Source of the DNA: Bacteroidota bacterium
GTDB lineage: Bacteria; Bacteroidota; Bacteroidia; Chitinophagales; Chitinophagaceae
DNA: 64,000 bases
Direction of reading: 5' to 3'
Assembly: GCA_947460595.1 (NCBI GenBank)
Contig: CANHGS010000012.1
Location: forward strand, 1-64,000
The notes below the pieces were generated by a model, which ran no database searches, was not told the DNA's origin, and saw nothing but the letters and a program-made list of their open reading frames with translations. Position 1 is the first letter of the stretch. Every line of letters starts with the position of its first letter. A program made the translations under genes and the position numbers. This document shows, piece after piece, positions 55,662-64,000 of this stretch.

Positions 55662-56063
55662 TTAGAATAAGTTTCCAGTTCTTCTTAAGATAACACGAAT
55701 ACGAGCTTCTAATTCTTTTGGATTAAAGGGTTTTACCACAAAATCATCGGCACCAGCGTCCAAACATTTGACAACCATTTCAGAGCTTTCTTCACCAGAA
55801 ACCACCATAATAGGTATTGACTTGAAAAAATCGCTTGCTTTTATTTGTTTAATGAGTTCCAAGCCACCCAATTTAGGCGTATTTAAATCCGTCACAATCA
55901 AATCAGGAACATTTCCGTCTTGTAAAAAGGAAAGCGCTTCCATCCCATCGCTGAAAGCATTGACAGAAAAATAATGACTAAAATATTTTTTAAGTATGGA
56001 TTGCATGAACTTGTCATCTTCTACAATGACCATCTTCAAGGGGTTGGTTTCAGATGCTGCCAT
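55662..56063 (-). CDS. Single-domain response regulator (receiver)
   Basis: 133 residues, one receiver domain only: acidic pocket VIVEDDKF at the start, phospho-acceptor Asp in LIVTDLNTPKLGG, conserved Ser in MVVSGEE and Lys in FVVKPFNPKELE. No output domain. It is 6 bases upstream of the pseudo-receiver sugar transferase on the same strand, so it is coupled to it. A phosphorelay that gates polysaccharide initiation by protein contact is the obvious inference; its kinase is not adjacent, though a hybrid kinase lies at 60584. Confidence 0.92.
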   Translation of the reverse strand: MAASETNPLKMVIVEDDKFMQSILKKYFSHYFSVNAFSDGMEALSFLQDGNVPDLIVTDLNTPKLGGLELIKQIKASDFFKSIPIMVVSGEESSEMVVKCLDAGADDFVVKPFNPKELEARIRVILRRTGNLF

Positions 56064-56364
56064 ATAGATATTAGCTCAAGTTTGTTGCCTTTCATTGAGA
56101 CTTCCCCTTTAAAAGGCATTAGGGGGTAGGGATATAAAGTAAATGAAGCTACAACATAAACCTGAAAATTGAAAACCACCTCATTTCATATAAACATTAA
56201 TACCTACTTAGGGAGAAAAGCGCTATTCCAATCAAATTATGGATAAAATCATAAAGAAATACTCATTAAGTCAAATTGACTGTTAACCTCCAAATTGTAC
56301 CCTCATATTCTCTAACTTCGTCACAATGGCCATTTGAACAACCGCCATTTTCAAAATAAGCTGC
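56064..56364. other. Divergent promoter region between receiver gene and glycosyltransferase
   Basis: About 300 bases with no gene that I can support. It should contain promoters for the leftward receiver/sugar-transferase pair and the rightward glycosyltransferase. A short inverted repeat AATGGC / GCCATT lies at 56325-56349, just before the glycosyltransferase start, and might affect its translation. Otherwise nothing stands out. Confidence 0.5.
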
Positions 56365-57195
56365 ATGAGACCCATTTCAATTCCAAGATATATTTCTTCT
56401 AACTACTATCTTACTGAAACTCCGGAAAAATCATGCCTTGTTATAAAAGCAGCATATCAGCATTTACAAAAGGGGCCCATACAAGTATCGGTAGTCATTC
56501 CAGCATATAATGAAGAAAATAATATTTTACGAACCTTAAGTTCCTTGTCCAATAGTCAGTCTAAATGGTCTGTTGAAATCATTGTTGTCAATAACAATTC
56601 AAAAGACAGAACTAAGGAGTTGGTTGAAGCTGCTGGTGTAACTTGTATATTTGAAACTGTTCAAAGAATTTCTGCCGCAAGAAACGCTGGTTTGAGTGCT
56701 GCAAATGGAAAATATATTCTTACAGCGGATGCGGATACTATCTATCCCGAAAACTGGATAGACCTGATGATTGCTCCTATGGAAACCCAAAAGGATATTG
56801 CCATTTGCTATGGCATATTTGCCCATATTCCAACTGCCAACACAGCAAGGATAGTTTATTGCTGCTATGAATACATGGCAGATCTTAGTAGGTGGTTTAA
56901 CAAAAGCTTCCGGGAAGAAGCTGTGAATGTTTATGGCTTTAATTCTTGTTTTAGAAAGGCCGATGGATTAGCAGTGGATGGATTCAATTTTCCAGCCGGT
57001 GCAGGGGAAGATGGATGGTTTGCACTCAAATTGAGGGAAAAAGGTTTTGGGAAATTATATCAAGTCACTAACCCATTGGCCTTGGTTTGGACTACCGATA
57101 GAAGAATGCAAAAAGATGGGGGACTATTTAATGGAATCATAAAGAGGTTGAAAAAGATGTTAGGATTCTCTCAAGAATTAAGAACAGACCTATAA
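56365..57195 (+). CDS. Glycosyltransferase family 2
   Basis: 276 residues, soluble GT-A fold: VSVVIPAYNEENNILRTL, IIVVNNNSKDRTKELVE, AARNAGLSAANGKYILTADADTIYPENW (DxD) and AGEDGWFALKLREKG. The first 40 residues form an unusual head before the catalytic domain. It points away from the other glycosyltransferases and toward the lipid genes, 48 bases before the MDR-MaoC gene, but its place beside the sugar transferase suggests the exopolysaccharide pathway. Confidence 0.88.
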   Translation: MRPISIPRYISSNYYLTETPEKSCLVIKAAYQHLQKGPIQVSVVIPAYNEENNILRTLSSLSNSQSKWSVEIIVVNNNSKDRTKELVEAAGVTCIFETVQRISAARNAGLSAANGKYILTADADTIYPENWIDLMIAPMETQKDIAICYGIFAHIPTANTARIVYCCYEYMADLSRWFNKSFREEAVNVYGFNSCFRKADGLAVDGFNFPAGAGEDGWFALKLREKGFGKLYQVTNPLALVWTTDRRMQKDGGLFNGIIKRLKKMLGFSQELRTDL

Positions 57196-57243
57196 ATGGA
57201 TTCACTAAATTGTAGCTAATACAGTAAAGCTGAATGTTAGTCT

Positions 57244-58761
57244 ATGAAAGCGGTAATATGCGAACAATATGGGTTACCAGAGTCTCTGATACTGAAAGAG
57301 ATTCCTCCTCCTATGATTACCTCAAAACAGGTTTTAATTAAAGTAATAACTTCTGCCGTTAATTTTCCTGATTCCCTAATTATCCAGAATAAATATCAAT
57401 TTAAACCAACAGTTCCCTTTGCACCAGGAGGAGAAGTGGCAGGTATCATCCTAGATCTAGGCAAAGAAGTAAAGCACTTACAAATTGGAGATAGGGTTGT
57501 TGCACTGTGTGGATGGGGAGGTTTTGCAGAACAAGTGGCTGTAGATGCCAATAGGGTTTTTAAAATTCCTAGTGCTATCAATTGGCAAACGGCTGCAGCC
57601 ACATTATATAATTATGGTACATCTTATCATGCATTAAAAGACAGGGGGCAACTTCAACCCGGTCAAACCATACTTATTCTTGGGGCTGGTGGCGGCGTTG
57701 GTTTAGCTGCCGTAGAGCTTGCAAAAAAAATGGGAGGTATAGTAATTGCTGCTGCTTCAAGTCAAGAGAAACTGGACGCTTGCCAAAAAAAAGGCGCAGA
57801 CTATACTATTAATTATTCCACAGAAGACCTTAGAGAATGCGTTAAAAAAATAACTGGAGAGAAAGGGGTTGACCTTGTGTATGACCCAGTGGGAGGCGCG
57901 TTAGCAGAAACAGCATTAAGATCCATGTCATGGAAGGGAAGATACTTAGTGGTTGGATTTGCCTCAGGAACTATCCCCTCACTCCCATTCAATTTGGCCT
58001 TATTAAAAGGATGCGCTATAATGGGCGTATTTTGGGGCGCTTTTACAGAGAAAGAGCCAGCCCTAAGTTTACAAAATTTAGGAGAATTGGTTCAAATGAT
58101 TTTGCGGGGAGATATTCAACAAGAGATTTACAAAATTTATGCATTAAAAGATGCTCCTCAAGCAATTAGAGACTTGATGGATAGAAAAATAATTGGAAAA
58201 GCCATTATTCAAGTAAGTGAAGAAATTGATACAGAAAATATTATCCCAACAGAAACAAGAACAGCCCAAAAAATACAGACCCAACAACTATCTACCATTG
58301 AATTACCCGTTAGGTTTTTAAATAAAGCCGCATTAACAGGGGCCATTGGTAGCGCCCTTGGTACCAGTAATTGGCTGATGGTAGATCAAGAAATGATTAA
58401 CAATTTTGCAAATGCAACACTTGATAATCAATGGGTACATGTTGATCCTGAAAAAGCTGCTTCACGCTTACCAGATGGAAAAACCATTGCCCATGGTTAT
58501 TTAAGTATGTCATTGGTTTCTCAATTTTTATATCAGATGATCCATATTGAGGGCGTCAATTCATTTTTAAATTATGGCATTAATAAAGCCAGATTTATAA
58601 CCCCTCTTCAATGCGGAGATCAGATTCGATTACATGCAACTATTTCTCAGGCCGAAATACAAGAAAACGGCTCACTAAAATTATTCATCCATTGCAACAT
58701 AGAAATTAAAGGAAAAAACAAACCCGCTTATGTTGCAGAAATCATCAGTTTAATTTTATAA
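57244..58761 (+). CDS. MDR oxidoreductase (quinone/enoyl reductase-like) fused to a MaoC-like hydratase
   Basis: 505 residues. Residues 1-325 are a medium-chain dehydrogenase/reductase of the NADPH:quinone oxidoreductase type (FAPGGEVAGIILDLG, GDRVVAL, ILGAGGGVGLAAVELAKKMG, DPVGGALAETALR); no zinc ligands are evident. After a linker (about 328-350), residues 350-505 form a MaoC/hydratase domain (NFANATLDNQWVHVDPEKAA, TIAHGYLSMSLVSQFL). The pair would catalyse an enoyl-CoA reduction and a (R)-specific hydration of acyl chains. It lies 10 bases before an acyl-CoA dehydrogenase, so a fatty-acyl pathway is indicated. Confidence 0.87.
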   Translation: MKAVICEQYGLPESLILKEIPPPMITSKQVLIKVITSAVNFPDSLIIQNKYQFKPTVPFAPGGEVAGIILDLGKEVKHLQIGDRVVALCGWGGFAEQVAVDANRVFKIPSAINWQTAAATLYNYGTSYHALKDRGQLQPGQTILILGAGGGVGLAAVELAKKMGGIVIAAASSQEKLDACQKKGADYTINYSTEDLRECVKKITGEKGVDLVYDPVGGALAETALRSMSWKGRYLVVGFASGTIPSLPFNLALLKGCAIMGVFWGAFTEKEPALSLQNLGELVQMILRGDIQQEIYKIYALKDAPQAIRDLMDRKIIGKAIIQVSEEIDTENIIPTETRTAQKIQTQQLSTIELPVRFLNKAALTGAIGSALGTSNWLMVDQEMINNFANATLDNQWVHVDPEKAASRLPDGKTIAHGYLSMSLVSQFLYQMIHIEGVNSFLNYGINKARFITPLQCGDQIRLHATISQAEIQENGSLKLFIHCNIEIKGKNKPAYVAEIISLIL

Positions 58762-58771
58762 TAATAAGACT

Positions 58772-60574
58772 ATGGCAAACTATACCAATATGGAGCTGCT
58801 TCGTTTTTTATTGTTTGAAGTACATCCCGTTCAAACCTTATTCAAATATGAAAGATATGCCCATCTAGATGCAGAACAAGCTTGGATGATTGTAGAATCT
58901 GCCAAACTATTGGCAGACCAAGAAATGTTCCCATATTTAAAAGAAATGGATCAGAGCCCGGCACAATATGACGGAAAAGGAGCGGTTTTAACACACCCTC
59001 AAATTAAAAGGATTATTCGGCTAGCAGCAGAGCAAAGTTGGATTGGAGGAGCTGCCAAATTTGAACATGGAGGTATGCAATTACCAGAAATGATTTTTAA
59101 TGCGGGGCAACATATTTTCCAAGCAGCTAATAATAGTGTTCAGGGATATCTTGGTCTATCTACAGGTTCAGCAGACCTCATTACTAGTTTTGGTAGTCCT
59201 GAACAAATTGCCACTTATGTGCCTAAAATTTACCAAGGGGAATGGCAGGGAACCATGGCACTAACAGAACCACAAGCGGGGAGCTCACTTACAGATATTT
59301 TGACTAGTGCAAGACCAGTAAATGAAGAATATTATCTTGTAAAAGGACAAAAAATATTTATTTCAGGAGGACAACATGAGGGGGTAGATAATTTTGTGCA
59401 CTTAACACTCGCCAGAATTGAAGGAGCTCCCGTTGGTGTAAAAGGAATTTCTCTTTTCATTATTCCAAAATTCAGGCCTGAATCAGATGGCAGGTTGGTT
59501 TATAATGACGTTTACTGTGCTGGAGATTATCAAAAAATGGGGCAAAAAGGATATGCTACAACGCATCTCAGTTTTGGTGACAATGAAAATTGCAGAGGGT
59601 ACTTGGTGGGAGAACCTCATCAGGGACTCAAATATATGTTCCAAATGATGAATGGGGCAAGAATCAGTGTAGGCCAGTGTGCTGCCTCAGTAGCTATGGC
59701 TGCATATCAAGCTTCCTTACAATACTGTAAAGAGCGTCCACAGGGAAGAGTTCCTAGCGAGAAAGACCCTTTAAAATCTCCAACGCTAATTATTCATCAC
59801 GCCGATGTACAGAGAATGTTATTGACACAAAAAGCCATAACAGAAGGATCCCTATCGTTAGCAATGGAATGTAACCATTTATATGATTTAGTTCACGCTA
59901 CTGAAGGAGAGGAAAAAGCAAACGCACTTTTACTTTTAGAAATTTTAACTCCAATTGTAAAAACCTATGCTTCCGAACAGGGCAGCCGCTCTGCAGCATT
60001 GGCTATTCAAACATTGGGTGGTTATGGTTTCACCACTGATTTTCCAGTACAACAACTATACCGCGATTTAAAAATCATGTCTCTTTATGAAGGCACTACT
60101 GGCATTCAATCATTAGACTTATTGGGCAGAAAAGTCACACTTCAAAATGGAAAAGCCCTTTCATTATTACTGACACAAATACAGGAAACAATTGCACTAT
60201 CCAATGAAGTTGAAGATTTAAAAATCTATGGAATACAGTTAAACAAAGACCTACAATCTTTAAGTAATACACTTAACCATTTATTGGGCTATCTTCAAAA
60301 ATCTGACCCAGATCGTTTTCTTGCAGACGCTACTGTTTTTATGGAAATGGCAGGTTTAATTGTTATTGGATGGCAATGGTTAAAAATGGCAGTAAAAGCT
60401 AAAGAATTAATTCAATCAAGCAATCCCAATAAAATGACTCTTGACTTTTATGCGGGCAAAATACATACCATGGAATTCTATTTCAAATATGAATTACCAC
60501 ATATTGATGCTTGTGCAAATACTTTAATGAACCCCAAAACACTCACTAATTTAAAAGAATTAGATTATTTCTAA
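58772..60574 (+). CDS. Acyl-CoA dehydrogenase
   Basis: 600 residues, the long type with extra N- and C-terminal regions. FAD and substrate parts are visible: MALTEPQAGSSLTDI, VKGQKIFISGGQHE, GARISVGQCAASVAMAAY, and IQTLGGYGFTTDFPVQQLYRDLKIMSLYEGTTGIQSLDLLGRK with the catalytic Glu in YEGTTG. It introduces a trans-2 double bond in acyl-CoA. Operon with the MDR-MaoC fusion (10-base gap), which could hydrate or reduce the product. It ends 9 bases from the convergent histidine-kinase gene. Confidence 0.92.
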   Translation: MANYTNMELLRFLLFEVHPVQTLFKYERYAHLDAEQAWMIVESAKLLADQEMFPYLKEMDQSPAQYDGKGAVLTHPQIKRIIRLAAEQSWIGGAAKFEHGGMQLPEMIFNAGQHIFQAANNSVQGYLGLSTGSADLITSFGSPEQIATYVPKIYQGEWQGTMALTEPQAGSSLTDILTSARPVNEEYYLVKGQKIFISGGQHEGVDNFVHLTLARIEGAPVGVKGISLFIIPKFRPESDGRLVYNDVYCAGDYQKMGQKGYATTHLSFGDNENCRGYLVGEPHQGLKYMFQMMNGARISVGQCAASVAMAAYQASLQYCKERPQGRVPSEKDPLKSPTLIIHHADVQRMLLTQKAITEGSLSLAMECNHLYDLVHATEGEEKANALLLLEILTPIVKTYASEQGSRSAALAIQTLGGYGFTTDFPVQQLYRDLKIMSLYEGTTGIQSLDLLGRKVTLQNGKALSLLLTQIQETIALSNEVEDLKIYGIQLNKDLQSLSNTLNHLLGYLQKSDPDRFLADATVFMEMAGLIVIGWQWLKMAVKAKELIQSSNPNKMTLDFYAGKIHTMEFYFKYELPHIDACANTLMNPKTLTNLKELDYF

Positions 60575-60583
60575 CACTAAAAA

Positions 60584-63397
60584 TCATTTAAGAAATTCAA
60601 TTCTAAGCTGAACCAATACCTTTTCCATGGTTTCACAAGTAATGGCTACCAGTTGCTTCATTTCTGTATCACAAATTGTTTCATTATTGCGTGACTTAGA
60701 TTCTAATTCTCTAATAATTGTCTTTAAAGAGTATATACCCATTCCTTCTATGGAAGGTTTCATTCTATGCGCCAATTTTGACAAAGCTTCCCAGTCATCT
60801 TTATCTGCCTGTTGTTTTAATTTAATAATATCATAGGGCATTTGGTCAAGAAAAAGTGTCACCATTTTGCCTATAAAATCAGGATTCCCCTTTCCTATCT
60901 GCTTAACCATAGTTAAGTCATATAAAAGGTCATCAAGAACCTGATTCAAAGCCAAAGATGGATTCTCTTTAACCAAAATTTGAGGTGTCTGTTTGTCAAG
61001 TTCTACATCAGGTGTTAGATAACTATGATTAGCGGTCAAGAATTTACTCATTACAGCATACAATTTACCCTCTGTAAAAGGTTTAATAATATAATCATTC
61101 ATGCCTGCCTGAAAATAAAGATGGTTATCTCCTTTTAATGCATTAGCGGTTAAAGCAATAATGGGAATATTTGCTAGACTAGTATTATCCAGTTTTCGAA
61201 TACGTTCCGTAGCCTCAATACCGTCCATTTCCGGCATTTGAATGTCCATTAGAATCAAATCAAAATGTTGCTTTTGAACCATTTCTAATGCAATTTTACC
61301 ATTTTCTGCTACGGCTACTTCCATTCCCCATGACTCTAAAATTTGCCTAGTAATAAATTGGTTTAATTCTACGTCCTCTGCTATCAGAACGCTTTTCTCC
61401 CCTAATAGACTATAATCTTCAAGTGCTACATCTTCTTGAGCCAACATGGCAGTTGAACCAATTTTGTAGGGGAGATTAAAATGAAAAACTGTGCCTTCAC
61501 CATATTTGCTTTCTACACTAATTGAGCCGCCCTGCATCTCAATCAAATTCTTGCAAATAGATAGTCCTAATCCCGTACCTCCAAATTTGCGCGTAGTATC
61601 AGAAGACGCCTGAACAAAAGGTTCAAAAATAGTTTCTATTTTAGACGCATCAATACCAATACCTGTATCTTGAACTGTAAAGTCAACAACTATATTATCT
61701 GTCTCTCGTAAAGAAGAAAAAATATTTACTATCACTTTGCCTCTTGCAGTAAATTTAATGGCATTATTTAAAAGATTATTTAAGATTTGAATGAGTCTAT
61801 ATGGATCTCCAATCAATACCAAGGGCTCTTCTAATTGAGAAAAATAATTTAACTGAATTCCTTTTTCTTCAGCCTTATACTGGAATGATTGCATAGAAGA
61901 ATTGAACTTGTCAGTAAATCTAAAAGGTATGTGTTCAAATTCAAATTTGCCTGATGTAATTTTCTCAATGTCTAATACATCATTAACAATGACCAATAAA
62001 CTATTAGCAGATTCTTTGATTAATTTAAGATAGTTCTTTTGTATATCTCCCATTTCTGTTTTAGCCAGTAGATTAGCTACACCAAGAATACCATTCATAG
62101 GAGTTCTAATTTCATGACTCATATTAGCTAAGAAAATTTCTTTAGCCTTGGATACATTTCCTGTTATTTGGTTAGCCAGCAACAACTCATTTTCCGCATG
62201 AATTCTATCTGTTATATCTTGTGAAAAACCAATAACATAAGACTCAGCCCCCGCTTCTTCCACTAAATAATTTTGATACAACAAGAACAATTTTTTTCCG
62301 TTTTTATGCAATGCCCTAAATACCCCCTTTGATTTGCCCTCTTTCATAACAATATCTAGGTAATAGGCACGAAAATTATTATTCTCCCTTTCTGGAATAA
62401 AAGACATTAATGGCCTGCCAATTAACTCCTCTGCAGTATATCCTAATGTCTCACAAATGGAAGGATTAACACTTTGTAAAACACCGTTTTGATCATGAGT
62501 ACAAATCAGTGCTTGACTATAGTTGAATAAATCCCTATACCGCTTTTCATTAATTCTAACCTGATCTTCAATCCTTTTTCTATCTGTAATATCTTCTTGA
62601 ACAATAAAATAATGAAGCACTTCTCCATTTTCATTCAAAATAGGCTGACCATTAACCTTTGCCCAATAAGAATTTCCATTTTGTTGGTAGTTAAGAATTT
62701 CACATTCAAAAAAACTATTCTCTTTTAATTTTGATTCAATAAACTGCAGGGTCTGGGGATTGGTTTCTGATCCTGTTAATAAAGAATTAATAGAGTTTCC
62801 AATGCAAGCTATTATGGGGTATCCATTCATTTGCTGAAAAGCCCGGTTAACCCATTGTATTTTCCCCACTTTATCTAATAAAATACCTGCATTAAGTGTT
62901 TCTTCTGCAATAATGGCAAAATGTTTAAACTCATTTCTTTCTTTACTAATTTGTTCCAATAAAGCAATATTATCTTCCTCTGCCATTTTCTTGGCATGCA
63001 ATAAATTAATTGATGCATCATGTTTTGCAAAATCATTTAGCAATATTTCTTGCTCTGCAACTTCTTCTAATTTTGTAAACCAAGGCGATCCAACAAAAAT
63101 CAACTGTTGCTCCTCCTCTAAAAATTCGAATTGCCCTCTTAAAACCAACTTCCCTTTTTTTGTCTCTATTTCAAAGAAAAATATTTTATCCATTGATAAT
63201 TTCAATACCTCAAATCCTAGCTTTGAAAGTCCTGATCTGTTTTCCAAAAAATATTCACTAAAATTTCCCCCTAATTCAAAGTTTCTCAATTTTTTCAGTG
63301 AATCACCTATTGCAATTATCTGCATCGCTTCATTAAGAAGAAAAAAGAATGGGAACAACCTATTCCACTGTTTAATATTTAATTGAATATGCTGCAA
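60584..63397 (-). CDS. Hybrid histidine kinase with HNOBA-like N-terminus, PAS domains, REC and HPt
   Basis: 937 residues. Residues 10-130 resemble the HNOBA domain of nitric-oxide/heme sensor systems (FFFLLNEAMQIIAIGDSL, KLVLRGQFEFLEEEQQLIFVGSPW). Two PAS domains follow at about 160-275 and 285-400, HisKA with H428 in NMSHEIRTPMNG, an HATPase domain (NNLLNNAIKFTARG, QDTGIGI, GGTGLGLSICK), a receiver with D718 in LILMDIQMPEMDG and a C-terminal HPt with H877 in KLAHRMKPSIEG. All phosphorelay residues are present, so it should be active. There is no transmembrane segment; a cytoplasmic sensor. No H-NOX gene is adjacent within the window. Confidence 0.92.
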   Translation of the reverse strand: MQHIQLNIKQWNRLFPFFFLLNEAMQIIAIGDSLKKLRNFELGGNFSEYFLENRSGLSKLGFEVLKLSMDKIFFFEIETKKGKLVLRGQFEFLEEEQQLIFVGSPWFTKLEEVAEQEILLNDFAKHDASINLLHAKKMAEEDNIALLEQISKERNEFKHFAIIAEETLNAGILLDKVGKIQWVNRAFQQMNGYPIIACIGNSINSLLTGSETNPQTLQFIESKLKENSFFECEILNYQQNGNSYWAKVNGQPILNENGEVLHYFIVQEDITDRKRIEDQVRINEKRYRDLFNYSQALICTHDQNGVLQSVNPSICETLGYTAEELIGRPLMSFIPERENNNFRAYYLDIVMKEGKSKGVFRALHKNGKKLFLLYQNYLVEEAGAESYVIGFSQDITDRIHAENELLLANQITGNVSKAKEIFLANMSHEIRTPMNGILGVANLLAKTEMGDIQKNYLKLIKESANSLLVIVNDVLDIEKITSGKFEFEHIPFRFTDKFNSSMQSFQYKAEEKGIQLNYFSQLEEPLVLIGDPYRLIQILNNLLNNAIKFTARGKVIVNIFSSLRETDNIVVDFTVQDTGIGIDASKIETIFEPFVQASSDTTRKFGGTGLGLSICKNLIEMQGGSISVESKYGEGTVFHFNLPYKIGSTAMLAQEDVALEDYSLLGEKSVLIAEDVELNQFITRQILESWGMEVAVAENGKIALEMVQKQHFDLILMDIQMPEMDGIEATERIRKLDNTSLANIPIIALTANALKGDNHLYFQAGMNDYIIKPFTEGKLYAVMSKFLTANHSYLTPDVELDKQTPQILVKENPSLALNQVLDDLLYDLTMVKQIGKGNPDFIGKMVTLFLDQMPYDIIKLKQQADKDDWEALSKLAHRMKPSIEGMGIYSLKTIIRELESKSRNNETICDTEMKQLVAITCETMEKVLVQLRIEFLK

Positions 63398-63460
63398 ACA
63401 ACTATTTTTAAATGACTAATTCTTCTATATATGTATTGATAACACCTTATCTATTCAGAC

Positions 63461-64000
63461 TTACTTTTGCTTAAGCTCTCCATTTTGAATCATCCTATAT
63501 ATTGTTGACTTACCCACATCCAATTTTTTAGCTACCGCTAATACATCATTATCATATTTCTCCATAAAATACTTGATAATTTTTAGTTCATATTCTCTCA
63601 ATGTATTCTCTTCTGTCAAAAGGGAAGAAACCCCACCCATGATTTCAACATTTAAGTCATTCTCCTCTATGACTGAACCATCAGACATAACTGTAGCAAG
63701 TTCAATCAATGATTTCAATTCCCTTACATTTCCAGGAAAAGAGTAAGTTCTAAGTTTCTGAAATGCTGCTGGACTTATTTGTTTTACTTCAATCTTATTG
63801 TCTGTGCAGAACTCCTTGAGAAAATGTTTAGCTAATACAAGTATGTCATTAGCTCTCTCTCTTAAGGGGGGTATTTCAATAGGTAGTCCCATTAATCTAT
63901 AATAAAGATCTTCTCTGAATTTTTTCTCTTTTACCTCTTCTAAAAGGTTTCTCTGTGTTGCTATAATAACCCTAACATCTATTGGAATTACTGAATTACC
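63461..64000 (-). CDS. Sigma-54-dependent transcriptional activator, C-terminal part (runs off right edge)
   Basis: About 180 residues are visible, open to the right edge. The AAA+ activation domain includes VIPIDVRVIIATQRNLLEEV (sensor region; the family's ATN is ATQ here), FREDLYYRLMGLPIEIPPLRERANDI, LVLAKHF and the later SFPGNVRELKSLIE. A Fis-type helix-turn-helix closes it (YELKIIKYFMEKYDND, AVAKKLDVGKSTIYRMIQNG). It binds DNA upstream of sigma-54 promoters. The first Met at 63892 is internal and not the start. It lies 64 bases upstream of the hybrid kinase gene, so the two may form a two-component-like unit. Confidence 0.9.
   Translation of the reverse strand, partial: GNSVIPIDVRVIIATQRNLLEEVKEKKFREDLYYRLMGLPIEIPPLRERANDILVLAKHFLKEFCTDNKIEVKQISPAAFQKLRTYSFPGNVRELKSLIELATVMSDGSVIEENDLNVEIMGGVSSLLTEENTLREYELKIIKYFMEKYDNDVLAVAKKLDVGKSTIYRMIQNGELKQK

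Noticed and set aside
62913..63386. 157-residue plus-strand frame
   Set aside because: Antisense to the HNOBA-like region of the hybrid kinase; it is rich in Ser, Asn and Cys as expected of a shadow.

Overview
The window is AT-rich, has no RNA genes or mobile elements that I could recognise, and reads as chromosomal DNA of a Bacteroidota, most likely family Chitinophagaceae. The reasons are a SusC/SusD pair, periplasmic Tat-exported Gfo/Idh/MocA oxidoreductases, PKD-like surface repeats, free TonB-plug proteins, DUF4136/DUF6515-type envelope proteins and the near absence of Shine-Dalgarno sequences. The family assignment is an inference from gene content.

Layout. 1-3560 (minus): the N-terminal 1186 residues of a giant secreted protein made of about 90-residue PKD-like repeats, running off the left edge. 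3.9-6.4 kb: a CbpA-type DnaJ, a small Rieske protein and an EamA permease. 6.4-25.7 kb: a uronic-acid/glycan utilisation locus. Its minus arm carries ThuA-like, three Gfo/Idh/MocA-type oxidoreductases, a free TonB plug, an SDR (probable fructuronate reductase/mannonate dehydrogenase) and UxaC, ending in a strong terminator. Its plus arm carries SusC, SusD, terminator, GH88, an SGNH/SASA esterase, UxuA and a LacI regulator. A second, convergent UxuA closes the locus. Together they would import a glucuronate-bearing oligosaccharide, release the uronate and convert it to 2-keto-3-deoxygluconate; KdgK/KdgA and a polysaccharide lyase are not in the window. 25.7-31.4 kb: outer-membrane and envelope proteins, including an MG2/TonB-plug protein.

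31.4-35 kb: a GMC oxidoreductase with its small subunit, an orphan 79-residue ORF and a START-domain protein. 35.0-38.8 kb: a tight four-gene operon UbiA - type III polyketide synthase - methyltransferase - FAD oxidoreductase, predicted to make a membrane phenolic or quinone lipid; this is the best candidate for an undescribed system. 38.8-44.2 kb (minus): a complete mannan pathway, GH26 mannanase, Na+ symporter, GH130 phosphorylase and AGE-family (mannobiose) 2-epimerase.

44.4-57.2 kb: an exopolysaccharide locus with four family-2 glycosyltransferases, one GT4-like enzyme, a Wzy/O-antigen-ligase-like protein, a 47-residue single-TM protein, a Wzc-like co-polymerase with a degraded kinase motif, a half-length TolC, a hexapeptide acyltransferase, a sugar transferase with an N-terminal pseudo-receiver, and a genuine single-domain receiver next to it. 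No Wzx flippase or Wza lipoprotein is present. 57.2-60.6 kb: an MDR-MaoC fusion and an acyl-CoA dehydrogenase. 60.6-64 kb: a hybrid histidine kinase with an HNOBA-like N-terminus and, at the right edge, the C-terminal part of a sigma-54-dependent activator.

All function calls come from reading motifs by eye; no database search was run.
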